Positions 13,387-20,323 of a stretch of 20,323 nt of DNA are shown in pieces. The stretch comes from Cytophagaceae bacterium UBA7467. Its GTDB lineage: Bacteria; Bacteroidota; Bacteroidia; Cytophagales; Spirosomataceae. Where the stretch lies: NCBI GenBank assembly GCA_002479785.1, contig DLPD01000002.1, forward strand, positions 1-20,323. Reading direction: 5' to 3'. The translations under genes and the position numbers were made by a program. Numbering within the stretch: position 1 is the stretch's first letter; the number at the start of each line of letters is the position of its first letter. Below the pieces are notes generated by a model. The model searched no databases. It was not told where the DNA came from and saw only the letters and a list, made by a program, of their open reading frames with translations.

Positions 13387-13941
13387 ATGAAAAAATACCT
13401 ACCCATTTTAATGAGTGCCCTCTTGTTTACGGCTTGTAAAAAAGACGAAGATATTCATCCTACAGATGACAATGAATTGATTACTCGTGTCGAGTTAACA
13501 TTTACTGATGTTACTACAAAAACAACGTTGACCTATACTTTTCAAGACAAGGATGGGGATCCTAAAACCGCCCCAGAAAAGTTTGATAAAATAATGTTAG
13601 ATAAAGGTAAAACATATACCATGTCGCTAGGGGTGTATGATGATACAAAGTCTCCCGTGGAAGACATGACGGAAGAAATAGAAGAAGAATCCGATGTACA
13701 TCTATTTGTTTTTAAAACTACACCAGCCTCTTTATTAGCGATTACGTTAGTTGATCAAGATAAAAATGGTTTACCCGTAGGATTAGCTTCTTCTGTGCTA
13801 ACTCAATCCACCGCTGGAACGGGGAAATTAAACCTGTTATTAAAACATCAACCTGAATTAAATGGGGTTCGAGTGAAGACGGGCCAGGAAGCAGGAGGTA
13901 GCACGGATATCGATCTTACCTTTGATGTGGAAGTGAAATAA
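13387..13941 (+). CDS. lipoprotein of the TonB-receptor-associated type
   Basis: This is 184 residues from ATG 13387. The in-frame ATG at 13351 adds a hydrophilic MQNFGRAKNQQH before the signal peptide. The signal sequence MKKYLPILMSALLFTAC carries lipobox FTAC with Cys17. The mature protein is acidic and beta-rich: LITRVELTFTDVTTKTTLTY, FQDKDGDPKTAPEKFDKIML, VEDMTEEIEEESDVHLFVFK, ITLVDQDKNGLPVGL, LNLLLKHQPELNGVR and DIDLTFDVEV. I recall Bacteroidota proteins with this exact layout, annotated as type 1 periplasmic-binding-fold superfamily, next to FecA/ZnuD-like TonB receptors. They probably help metal or metallophore capture. It sits within the receptor/lactamase neighbourhood and is followed by a terminator. 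Direct metal binding by the EEIEEE stretch is only a guess. Confidence 0.8.
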   Translation: MKKYLPILMSALLFTACKKDEDIHPTDDNELITRVELTFTDVTTKTTLTYTFQDKDGDPKTAPEKFDKIMLDKGKTYTMSLGVYDDTKSPVEDMTEEIEEESDVHLFVFKTTPASLLAITLVDQDKNGLPVGLASSVLTQSTAGTGKLNLLLKHQPELNGVRVKTGQEAGGSTDIDLTFDVEVK

Positions 13942-13960
13942 TACGGAATGCCTTAAATAG

Positions 13961-13987
13961 AAAGCCCTCAAGTGAGGGCTTTTTTTA
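13961..13987 (+). terminator. intrinsic terminator after the lipoprotein gene
   Basis: AAAGCCCTCA (13961-13970) pairs with TGAGGGCTTT (13973-13982) around AG. Allowing a normal loop, the stem is AAAGCCCTC with an AAGT loop. A run of T follows to 13986. It lies 19 bases after the stop of the lipoprotein gene and separates it from the protease. Confidence 0.9.
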
Positions 13988-14031
13988 GGCATAGCCTACA
14001 AGGTGTTCGTGGATTAAAAAATTATTTGATT

Positions 14032-14046
14032 AATTTGGACCAAATT
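14032..14046. repeat. 15-bp perfect palindrome just upstream of the protease start
   Basis: AATTTGG-A-CCAAATT has 7-bp arms around a central A. It ends 11 bases before ATG 14057, so a bound protein could block transcription or early translation. The left arm overlaps TTAATTTG, which resembles a -7 element. No regulator is identified. Confidence 0.45.
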
Positions 14047-14056
14047 CAAATAAAGA

Positions 14057-16546
14057 ATGAAAAAAGCACTTCTCATCCTCTTTGGCCTTATAGCCGTTCC
14101 CTTTTTATGCCACGCACAAAACGCTAAAGCACCTGCAGCTGTTCAGGCTAAACCCGCCGATTCTTCTGCCGCCAGGAAGCCTGCATCGAAGTCAAAATCT
14201 TACGATCAGGTAATCACAAAAGACGCTAAATCCAAGAAGGGATTATTCACCACTCACCAAGTTGGCGATAAATTCTATTTCGAAATTCCGAAAAAACACT
14301 TGGGTAAAGACATGTTATTAGTTAGCCAAATAGCCAAACTTCCAACGGGCATAGGTGGAGGCTATGTGAATGCGGGAACCTCTTCGCATGAGCAATTAAT
14401 CGTTTGGGAAAAGTTCCAAGAAAAGATTCTAATTAAAATCAAATCCTATGCGGCAGTCGCAGCAGATTCCTTGCCCATTAGCTTGTCAGTGAAGGCGAAT
14501 AATTACGAGCCTACCTTGTATTTATTTGACATCGAAACGTACAGTAAAGATTCATCGAATGTCGTCATCGATGTGACCAAGTTTTACAGCAGTGACATTC
14601 CGGCGATGAGTGCATTAGATGCCTCTTTGCGCATGACACATGGGGTGAGAAATTTAGATGCGTCTCGGAGTTTCATTCGTTCCATCAAATCATTCCCGTT
14701 AAACATCGAGGTGTTACAAGATTTCACCTACAACGCCTCGAAGCCATCTGCAACACCCTACACCGAAACGATCAGTTTGCAGATGAATCAGTCGATGATT
14801 TTATTGCCAGAGAAGCCGATGAAGCCCCGCTTATTTGATGAACGCGTAGGGTATTTCACCCAAAAACAATATGATTACTCTAGCGAGGAATTAAAATCCG
14901 TTCAAAAATCCTACATACAGCGCTGGCGCCTTGAGCCTAAAGACATGGCAGCTTACAAGCGCGGAGAACTAGTGGAACCGATCAAGCCGATTGTCTATTA
15001 CTTGGATCCAGCAACCCCGATGAAGCTTCGCAAGCACATGAAAAAAGGAGTAGAGAATTGGCAAAAAGCCTTTGAAGCAGCCGGGTTTAAAAACGCCATT
15101 ATTTGCAAAGATCCACCTACCGCCGCAGAAGACCCAGATTTCTCACCTGAAGATATTCGGTATTCGGTCATTCGGTATGTAGCGAGTACCACTCGAAATG
15201 CAACAGGACCAAGCGTCAGTGACCCACGTTCTGGGGAGATAATTGAAAGTGATATTATTTGGTACCATAACCATTTGCGCTCGTACCGTAACCGTTTTCT
15301 TTTAGAAACGGGGGCTTCAAATCCGAATGCACGCACACTTGATACGCGTGAAGAGGATATAGGTGAGATGATGGAAATGGTGATTTCACACGAGGTGGGT
15401 CACGCTTTAGGTTTCCCACATAATATGGGGGCAAGTAGCTCCTACGAGGTGGAGAATTACCGCAAAGCAGATTTCACGAACAAGGAGGGAATATCTGCTA
15501 GTATCATGGACTATGCGCGCTTTAATTACATTGCGCAGCCGGGGGATCAAGGGGTTCGCTACATTCGAAAAATGGGGCCTTATGATGATTATGCGGTGAA
15601 TTGGGGCTATCGTTTGATTCCTGATGCGAAAACGCCGGAGGACGAAGTACCTACGTTAGATAAGTGGATAGAGGCAAAAGCGGGGGATCCAAGATTCCGT
15701 TTTGGCAACCAAGGAACAACCTTCGATCCAAGCTCTCAAACAGAGGACATCGGAAATGATCCCATTCGTGCCAGTACGTATGGCGTGAAAAACCTGAAAT
15801 ATGTGGCTAAAAATTTGGCGGATTGGACTAGTAAAAAGACGAATGACTATGAGGACTTGATTGAATTAAATGATGAATTATTAAGTACCTGGGCACGCTA
15901 TGTGGGGCATGTCACCACGATGGTGGGCGGGGTTTATGAGCAATATGCCAAACCGAATCAGGGGATTTCGTCTTATAATCCGGTACCCAAAGCGAGCCAA
16001 CAAGCCGCTGTCAGCTGGATCATTTCAAATGTATTTACGAATGTGGAGTGGTTGATTAACAGGGAGGTAGTTACCCACAACATGGCAGGATACATCGATC
16101 GTATGAGAAGCTTGCAAGTAAGTCCATTGAATCGAATGTTAAGTTTAGAGACTTTTGCACGTTTAGATAACTCCGGTTTAACTACTCCGAATCATTACAA
16201 GACAATCGATCTTTTCCAAGACTTGCGCGGAGGCATATGGAGCGAATTAGCTTCTGGTAAAAACATCGATCACTACCGCCGGAATTTACAGAAGGCGTAT
16301 ATCGAACGCTTGAAAGCGTTGATGACGGATCAAGCTCCTGCTGCTCCTGCTGCTCCTGCTGCTTTCGGTGCACGCGAAACCTATCCTGTTGCACAATCTG
16401 ATGTGCGCTCGATTGTCCGTGGGGAATTAAAGGCGCTACAAGTAAGTTTGGCGTCTTCGAAGGCGAAGTTTGCGGACAAGGAAGTGCGCTATCACTTGGA
16501 TGATTGCTTAGAGCGCGTGAGTTTGATTTTAAATCCTAGAAAGTAG
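14057..16546 (+). CDS. secreted zinc-dependent metalloprotease (DUF5117/DUF4953 type)
   Basis: This is 829 residues with a signal peptide at about 1-20 (MKKALLILFGLIAVPFLCHA) and an Ala/Pro/Lys-rich stretch to about 50. The layout is that of large Bacteroidota zinc metalloproteases. A beta-rich N-terminal part (DUF5117-like; SKKGLFTTHQVGDKFYFEIP) precedes a metzincin-like catalytic domain with HEVGHALGFPH at 445-455 (three zinc His and Glu446). The Met-turn SIMDYARFNY has Met484. A long C-terminal domain follows (DUF4953-like). Near the C-terminus is an APAAPAAPAA run (about 760-769) encoded by a 9-bp repeat. It acts in the periplasm or outside the cell. It has its own upstream terminator and palindrome, so it is probably monocistronic. 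Substrate is unknown. Confidence 0.9.
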   Translation: MKKALLILFGLIAVPFLCHAQNAKAPAAVQAKPADSSAARKPASKSKSYDQVITKDAKSKKGLFTTHQVGDKFYFEIPKKHLGKDMLLVSQIAKLPTGIGGGYVNAGTSSHEQLIVWEKFQEKILIKIKSYAAVAADSLPISLSVKANNYEPTLYLFDIETYSKDSSNVVIDVTKFYSSDIPAMSALDASLRMTHGVRNLDASRSFIRSIKSFPLNIEVLQDFTYNASKPSATPYTETISLQMNQSMILLPEKPMKPRLFDERVGYFTQKQYDYSSEELKSVQKSYIQRWRLEPKDMAAYKRGELVEPIKPIVYYLDPATPMKLRKHMKKGVENWQKAFEAAGFKNAIICKDPPTAAEDPDFSPEDIRYSVIRYVASTTRNATGPSVSDPRSGEIIESDIIWYHNHLRSYRNRFLLETGASNPNARTLDTREEDIGEMMEMVISHEVGHALGFPHNMGASSSYEVENYRKADFTNKEGISASIMDYARFNYIAQPGDQGVRYIRKMGPYDDYAVNWGYRLIPDAKTPEDEVPTLDKWIEAKAGDPRFRFGNQGTTFDPSSQTEDIGNDPIRASTYGVKNLKYVAKNLADWTSKKTNDYEDLIELNDELLSTWARYVGHVTTMVGGVYEQYAKPNQGISSYNPVPKASQQAAVSWIISNVFTNVEWLINREVVTHNMAGYIDRMRSLQVSPLNRMLSLETFARLDNSGLTTPNHYKTIDLFQDLRGGIWSELASGKNIDHYRRNLQKAYIERLKALMTDQAPAAPAAPAAFGARETYPVAQSDVRSIVRGELKALQVSLASSKAKFADKEVRYHLDDCLERVSLILNPRK
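16334..16363 (+). repeat. 9-bp tandem repeat coding for an Ala-Pro run
   Basis: GCTCCTGCT occurs three times in a row plus a final GCT, within the protease gene, giving Ala-Pro-Ala repeats. The unit keeps the reading frame, so copy number could vary without disrupting the protein. The run sits in a likely flexible linker. Confidence 0.8.
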
Positions 16547-16547
16547 A

Positions 16548-17228
16548 TTAAAGAATAAAAAACTCAATGATTACCCCATTCAATATATGCCAAATGAGGT
16601 AGTGGCTTAATCGAATGAGCAGCGAAGAAATAAAACCGCTCTTTTTCAAGTAAATGGCCTGAATTAAATTCATGGCAAAACCTGAGAGAAGCGCATATAT
16701 GATAAACCAAAGAGGACCACTTGGGAATTGTTCGAGTGGCTCTCTTAAGGAAGTAAGTAAAGCGATTCCCCAAAATATGGGAGGAATCGCTTTTTCATTT
16801 GCAAAGCGCCGGGCAATAACCAAGGTTAATATGATAGGAATTAGTCGATAGAAAACCTCAATTTCAAAAGCACCGGAGAAGAATAAAAACAACGAATAGG
16901 GAAAGGGTTGCGTATAGGGAGGAAGTTCTTTGTGCGGCGGATGCTCTAACCCATATTCGACGATCAGTAAGTCAGCAAATCCAAATGCCAAGCCAATTAA
17001 AACAGGCAACCACACCCTATTTTTTAACGAAATTTGGCTTTCCCAAAATTCTGGAATACCAGCCTTCGGAAGAATGAAAATAAAAGGAATTCCAATGCAC
17101 ATAAAAAGTACATTTTCATAGTTCCAAATTCGTGGCGTGGCTATGTCGAACGAAGTTACATGGCCCACAAAGATCCCAATAATTGTTACAGCGAGGAATC
17201 CGAGGTAGATTACAAGCGAGCGGTTCAT
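16548..17228 (-). CDS. CPBP-like polytopic membrane protein
   Basis: This is 226 residues with about six to seven hydrophobic helices from the N-terminus on (5-25, 38-54, 72-92, 110-128, 130-142, 150-165, 172-192, 200-224). Glu124-x-x-x-Arg128 (EIEVFYR, with Glu122) and, near the end, His209 and His214 (SHYLIWHILNG) fit the ExxxR and H motifs of CPBP-family intramembrane proteins (type II CAAX protease-like; related to bacteriocin-immunity proteins). Motif 1 is imperfect (E-x-E instead of EE), so proteolytic activity is doubtful. It is last in the operon, 2 bases after the SRPBCC stop, and its TAA ends 1 base from the convergent protease stop, with no terminator between. Link to the upstream glycosidases is unclear. 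Confidence 0.65.
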   Translation of the reverse strand: MNRSLVIYLGFLAVTIIGIFVGHVTSFDIATPRIWNYENVLFMCIGIPFIFILPKAGIPEFWESQISLKNRVWLPVLIGLAFGFADLLIVEYGLEHPPHKELPPYTQPFPYSLFLFFSGAFEIEVFYRLIPIILTLVIARRFANEKAIPPIFWGIALLTSLREPLEQFPSGPLWFIIYALLSGFAMNLIQAIYLKKSGFISSLLIRLSHYLIWHILNGVIIEFFIL

Positions 17229-17230
17229 GG

Positions 17231-17641
17231 TTATTGGGCTTCTGCGTAGCTTTTAAAGTTGTCTAAAATCATCTGCCAGCCAGCCTTTTGCATCTCTTCC
17301 GGGTTTTGGTTTTCCGGCTCAAATTGTTCGGTTACTTTTGTTCCTGCTTCAGTAGTATCGAAAGTAACCTGCATTTTGCGGCCATCGCCGATCAGGATTT
17401 CGAGGGATTTTTGCTCCTCGATTTTCTGAAAAGTTCCCCAAAAATCAAAGCTCATCGACCCGTCTTTCGAGGCCATTTCATAGTGAAATTCCCCTCCTAC
17501 TTGTAGGGCTGATTTTGCGGATGGGCAGTGCCAATCGGGTGATGCAAAGTTCCAATGTTGAACATGTACGGGAGAAGTCCATTTCTCCCAAACTTGCGCG
17601 ATGGGCGCGTTTATCGTAGTTTCAATGGTAATGTAAGCCAT
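17231..17641 (-). CDS. SRPBCC/AHSA1-domain protein
   Basis: This is 136 residues, the full length of a START-like single-domain protein. The opening MAYITIETTINAPIAQVWEK and the middle LQVGGEFHYEMASKDGSMSF, then FDTTEAGTKVTEQF and a C-terminal helix ending KAGWQMILDNFKSY, are typical of AHSA1/YndB-like SRPBCC proteins with a deep hydrophobic ligand pocket. It is cytoplasmic, without a signal peptide. It sits between GH105 and the CPBP-like gene with 2-base gaps on each side, so it is co-transcribed. Its ligand is unknown and a direct role in glycan breakdown is not evident. Confidence 0.88.
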   Translation of the reverse strand: MAYITIETTINAPIAQVWEKWTSPVHVQHWNFASPDWHCPSAKSALQVGGEFHYEMASKDGSMSFDFWGTFQKIEEQKSLEILIGDGRKMQVTFDTTEAGTKVTEQFEPENQNPEEMQKAGWQMILDNFKSYAEAQ

Positions 17642-17643
17642 GT

Positions 17644-18771
17644 CTATTTTTCTAATAAAGCGTTAACACACCAAAGCAAGGGGCCTTGGCCATGCAAATC
17701 TCCAACAATTCTTTTACGATCCAAATAGTATTGGTGATCATTTTTCTTATTTGTCCCCTCGCAAATTTCCGTTAAATCACCGTTTTCATTCACATAGTCT
17801 TGCAATTTAATCCAAGCTTTTCGGGCCGCTTTGCCATAGATTTCAGCAGGCAACCACCCATTTTTCACGCCCACAATGAACGCATAGGTAAACATACCCG
17901 TGCAAGATGTTTCAGGCCAGGAATTTGGGTCATTGATTAATTGGTGCCACATCCCATTCGCGTCTTGGTGTTTCAACAACACGCGCATCATGTCTTGATA
18001 CCCTTTCATGATGCGAGGTCGGTGGGGGTTATCTTTAGGTAAGATTTTCAATAAATCGGCCATGCCGGCAGCCAACCAGCCATCGCCGCGTCCCCAATAA
18101 TACGGCACATCCGGCGCGTGGTAAAATAAACCATCCGCATTTTGAAGCGTGTCTAAATAGGCCACCATTTCATAGCCTGCGCGGTCGATGTATTTACGAT
18201 TTTTCGTCACCTCATAGGCCTTTGCCTGAACCGCCGTAATCATATACATGTCATCCATCCAGAAACGAGTAACCCAACTTAGTCCGGCGGCATACCAATT
18301 CCGAATTTCTGGTTTTAAGCTAGCGTACTCCTCTGTACTAAGTGTTTTGAACTCCTCATCCGCATAGGCAAGGCCCAGCTTTTTCAGTTCCGGATTCCCA
18401 TTTTGTATATAAAAAGCTAAGGGGATCGCGCCAAAAACGAAGTTGTCCACATGGTTTTTCTTGGGCTGCAGATGCGCCTCAGTCGTGAGCAGAAGACTTG
18501 TTTTTTCATTTAATCTTTTTAGCAAATCCGCATCGTTTGTCTTTTGTGCAAAACCCAAAGTCCCAAGCCAGGTACATACATCGGGATAGGTGATTTGGGT
18601 TGCAGGAGGATTCGGGAAAGTAACGCCATAGCGGGAATGCGGAACAGCCATAAAGCGTTCAGCGGTGCGCTTTCCTACGGTCATAGGATTCGCTTTTGCG
18701 GGCCAATTCGTCAGTTCTTTTTGTGCGAAGGTCGGGCTCGAAATCAGGAAAAATAGGAGTAATTTTTTCAT
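17644..18771 (-). CDS. GH105/GH88 unsaturated glucuronyl (rhamnogalacturonyl) hydrolase
   Basis: This is 375 residues with a signal peptide at about 1-16 (MKKLLLFFLISSPTFA). The sequence has the (alpha/alpha)6-barrel signatures of GH88/105: RFWMDDMYMI (169-178) with the paired Asp of the catalytic site, YYWGRGDGWLAAGMADL (224-240) and DLHGQGPLLWCVNALLE (358-374). WPETSCTGMFTYAFIVGVKNGW (285-306) corresponds to the usual ETS-x-x-MF-x-Y-A segment. Such enzymes hydrolyse the 4,5-unsaturated uronic acid left by polysaccharide lyases on pectin rhamnogalacturonan or similar chains. Absence of a lyase nearby means the substrate comes from other loci or organisms. Its ATG is 2 bases after the GH29 stop, so both enzymes are made together. 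Confidence 0.9.
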   Translation of the reverse strand: MKKLLLFFLISSPTFAQKELTNWPAKANPMTVGKRTAERFMAVPHSRYGVTFPNPPATQITYPDVCTWLGTLGFAQKTNDADLLKRLNEKTSLLLTTEAHLQPKKNHVDNFVFGAIPLAFYIQNGNPELKKLGLAYADEEFKTLSTEEYASLKPEIRNWYAAGLSWVTRFWMDDMYMITAVQAKAYEVTKNRKYIDRAGYEMVAYLDTLQNADGLFYHAPDVPYYWGRGDGWLAAGMADLLKILPKDNPHRPRIMKGYQDMMRVLLKHQDANGMWHQLINDPNSWPETSCTGMFTYAFIVGVKNGWLPAEIYGKAARKAWIKLQDYVNENGDLTEICEGTNKKNDHQYYLDRKRIVGDLHGQGPLLWCVNALLEK

Positions 18772-18773
18772 CG

Positions 18774-20114
18774 TTATTTGGCCCCATCCATGGAGCTTTG
18801 TTTGGTTTTATCGGTTTGAGGCAAACGCCCTTTTGCATTCGAAATTTTTAAAACCACCGCGTTTGGCCATTTGTTATTCGTGTAAAAGCGCTGGCCATTG
18901 ACCGCGCTGATCGTCAATCCGAGCGGGCTCGCATGCACGTATGTTTTGGCATCAAAATCTTGCTTGTATTCTACGAGTTCGCTTTTGTAGCCCAAAATTT
19001 CCACTTGCGTTTTCTCGTTTCCAATCACGTTTGAAAGTACGAAATGCTTGCGTTCTCCGTATTTCCAGTCGTCCGGTGAGGACCGTAAGACGAATGCGTA
19101 GATGTATTTCTCATCGTTGGATTGCGTATACCAAACGCCCTCTTCTTTGATGATTGGCATTGGTTTCACGGCATAGATGGCCTCAGAATAAGCGAAGTTC
19201 CAGAGCGCGATTTCGCGCAGAATGGCTTCCTGCTCGATCTGAATTTCGCCGTTGGGTTTAGGCCCCACATTTAACAAGAAATTTCCGCCTTTCGCACGAA
19301 TTTCTGCCAACATATTGATCACCGTTGTGCCGGATTTTTGCGGATCGTTGGTGGGTTTGTATTGCCAATCTGTCCCCATCGTGTAACAGGCCTCCCAAGG
19401 TCTAGGCAGTGAGGCATTGGGTGTTGTTTGTTCCGGGGTTTTCATCGCATCGCGGGTAATGACTAAATCCGGGTTGATTGACCAAGCAAATTCACGCAGA
19501 CCATCGCCAGGGCCGTCAATGAACAGGATGTCGATTTTTCCGTATTGGGTAAGCAACTCTTTCAATTGCGCCTTATCATATTCCATCAAACCTGGATTTG
19601 TCTTTGGATAATGGGCAGGATTTTGTGCTCTTCCGATGGGCTGTTTGTGGGTATGCAAATAGTAAAAATCGTCGGGGGAAAAATAGATCCCCACGGCGAT
19701 CCCTTCGGCGCGGAAAGCCTCTACAATTTCTTTGGTCACGTCCCTTTTGAAGGGCGTGTTCATGACATTGAATGGGGTCGTTTTGGTCTGGAACATCGCA
19801 AAACCCGCGTGGTGTTTGGCCGTAAAAACCACGTATTTCATGCCGGCGAGTTTGGCAAGCTTCGCCCAGTTTTTAGGATTAAACTGTTCCGGATTGAAGT
19901 AATTCGGAAGCTCATGGATGTATTTGTTCACATAATCGTCTGATGCGCCTGCCAAGGAATGGCTAATCACAGCACCTAGACTGACATCCACATTCCAGTG
20001 AATAAACATCCCGAAACCCAGGTCTTGAAACCAATTGACCCGTTCCGGTTTATTCGTCGTTTGTTGGGCAAAGGCCGTGAAACTGAGGAGGATAAGGAGG
20101 AAAATCTTTTTCAT
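18774..20114 (-). CDS. GH29 alpha-L-fucosidase
   Basis: This is 446 residues from ATG 20114, preferred over ATG 20129 because the signal peptide begins there (MKKIFLLILLSFTAFA, 1-16). The GH29 TIM-barrel signatures are clear: GFGMFIHWN (33-41), YVVFTAKHHAGFAMF (94-108), GIYFSPDDFYY (142-152), IDILFIDGPGD (194-204) with nucleophile Asp200, and GNFLLNVGPKPNGE (277-290). Glu241 in PWEACYT is the best candidate acid/base, by position and not certain. A C-terminal beta-sandwich-like part follows (about 320-430). The enzyme removes terminal alpha-L-fucose from plant or algal glycans in the periplasm. It is first of four genes; with GH105 it suggests fucosylated pectin (rhamnogalacturonan, arabinogalactan side chains). 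Confidence 0.93.
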   Translation of the reverse strand: MKKIFLLILLSFTAFAQQTTNKPERVNWFQDLGFGMFIHWNVDVSLGAVISHSLAGASDDYVNKYIHELPNYFNPEQFNPKNWAKLAKLAGMKYVVFTAKHHAGFAMFQTKTTPFNVMNTPFKRDVTKEIVEAFRAEGIAVGIYFSPDDFYYLHTHKQPIGRAQNPAHYPKTNPGLMEYDKAQLKELLTQYGKIDILFIDGPGDGLREFAWSINPDLVITRDAMKTPEQTTPNASLPRPWEACYTMGTDWQYKPTNDPQKSGTTVINMLAEIRAKGGNFLLNVGPKPNGEIQIEQEAILREIALWNFAYSEAIYAVKPMPIIKEEGVWYTQSNDEKYIYAFVLRSSPDDWKYGERKHFVLSNVIGNEKTQVEILGYKSELVEYKQDFDAKTYVHASPLGLTISAVNGQRFYTNNKWPNAVVLKISNAKGRLPQTDKTKQSSMDGAK

Positions 20115-20175
20115 ATAGGTAAAAGTCACGATTCGAGTAAATCTACCTTTTTTATGGATAATTAGGTGCTTTAAC

Positions 20176-20183
20176 TATATTTG
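20176..20183 (+). promoter_or_regulatory. -7 promoter element of fabV
   Basis: TATATTTG is a perfect TAnnTTTG, 22 bases before ATG 20205. I see no TTG at a proper distance upstream, so the -33 element is weak or absent. The gap to the divergent GH29 gene is 90 bases. Confidence 0.5.
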
Positions 20184-20204
20184 CACAAACAAAATTCGAG
20201 CACT

Positions 20205-20323
20205 ATGATTATTGAACCTAGAATGAGAGGGTTTATCTGTTTGACTTCACATCCGAAAGGCTGTGAGAAAAACGTCTTAAATCAAATTGACTACGTGAAG
20301 TCCAAAGGCAAAATTGCCGGGGC
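20205..20323 (+). CDS. fabV: trans-2-enoyl-ACP/CoA reductase FabV, N-terminal fragment
   Basis: The first 39 codons run off the right edge. They read MIIEPRMRGFICLTSHPKGC followed by EKNVLNQIDYVKSKGKIAG. This closely follows the conserved FabV/TER N-terminus (MII-x-PR-x-RGFIC-x-x-HP-x-GC-x-x-NV-x-x-QI-x-YVK). The enzyme is an NADH-dependent enoyl reductase of type II fatty acid synthesis (or crotonyl-CoA reductase in TER), a soluble monomer of about 400 residues that is less sensitive to triclosan than FabI. The Rossmann GASTGYGL motif is beyond the window. A -7 promoter element lies just upstream. Identification rests on the N-terminal signature alone but is distinctive. Confidence 0.9.
   Translation, partial: MIIEPRMRGFICLTSHPKGCEKNVLNQIDYVKSKGKIAG

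Noticed and set aside
14998..15336. 112-codon open frame on the minus strand
   Set aside because: It lies wholly inside the protease gene in an opposite frame, with no signal peptide, no domain and no promoter.
16547..16550. Terminator between the convergent protease and CPBP-like genes
   Set aside because: The stop codons are 1 base apart and no hairpin with a T-run exists on either strand near them.
19545..19943. 132-codon open frame on the plus strand
   Set aside because: It lies antisense to the GH29 gene, whose catalytic motifs are clear; it is a shadow frame.
1..20323. CRISPR arrays, tRNA/rRNA genes, insertion sequences, prophage or plasmid genes
   Set aside because: No spaced direct repeats, cloverleaf-like CCA ends, transposase or phage motifs were found; the only tandem repeat is coding.

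Overview
The window looks like chromosomal DNA from a Bacteroidota, most likely a Cytophagales/Spirosomataceae-type bacterium (an Aquirufa-like relative is my guess). Three things point that way: a TonB-dependent receptor with an N-terminal carboxypeptidase-regulatory-like domain, several Bacteroidota-type promoters (TAnnTTTG with an upstream TTG), and many short lipoproteins with MxxC/LxxC lipoboxes. There are also secreted sugar isomerase-like TIM barrels, a DUF4953/DUF5117-type zinc protease and a GldL-like membrane protein. Shine-Dalgarno sequences are weak or absent, as usual for the phylum. I saw no tRNA, rRNA, CRISPR array, insertion sequence or prophage. No gene-free stretch exceeds 300 bases. 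The longest, 9050-9252, holds one strong terminator and nothing else I can name.

Layout. 1-182: 3' end of a VOC (glyoxalase/bleomycin-resistance) gene. 291-1613 (-): a small secreted protein and a secreted alpha/beta-hydrolase esterase. 1710-3473 (+): small regulatory and membrane genes, namely a GldL-like three-helix protein, a 33-residue single-helix peptide, a KOW-type protein, a membrane-tethered XRE regulator and a two-helix membrane protein. 3476-6489 (-): a tight operon of a TIM-barrel isomerase/lyase-like protein, a GMC flavoprotein with a probable Fe-S cysteine motif and a VOC protein. 6568-9049 (+): a divergent operon of a secreted lipocalin-like/ABM fusion, a small WNADYWY protein, a second secreted TIM-barrel protein and an HxlR regulator, closed by a terminator. 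9253-11676 (-): a FecA-like TonB-dependent receptor. 11834-13941 (+): a subclass B1 metallo-beta-lactamase, a Rieske lipoprotein and two more lipoproteins, closed by a terminator. 14057-16546 (+): a large zinc metalloprotease. 16548-20114 (-): a four-gene operon of GH29 alpha-L-fucosidase, GH105/88 unsaturated glucuronyl hydrolase, SRPBCC protein and CPBP-like membrane protein, with 2-base gaps. 20205-end (+): 5' end of fabV.

Function. Two blocks concern carbohydrates. The GMC plus TIM-barrel block resembles oxidation/elimination (3-keto-glycoside) pathways. The GH29/GH105 block fits removal of fucose and unsaturated uronic acid from plant or algal pectic and arabinogalactan-type glycans. The middle block is an iron-uptake receptor whose promoter is flanked by two near-identical 19-bp imperfect palindromes. 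It is divergent from a metallo-beta-lactamase that keeps every zinc ligand. The most noteworthy items are that apparently intact B1 beta-lactamase, the paired operator candidates, the lipocalin-like/ABM fusion, the GMC Fe-S motif without a recognisable small subunit, and the membrane-tethered XRE regulator with overlapping palindromes upstream.
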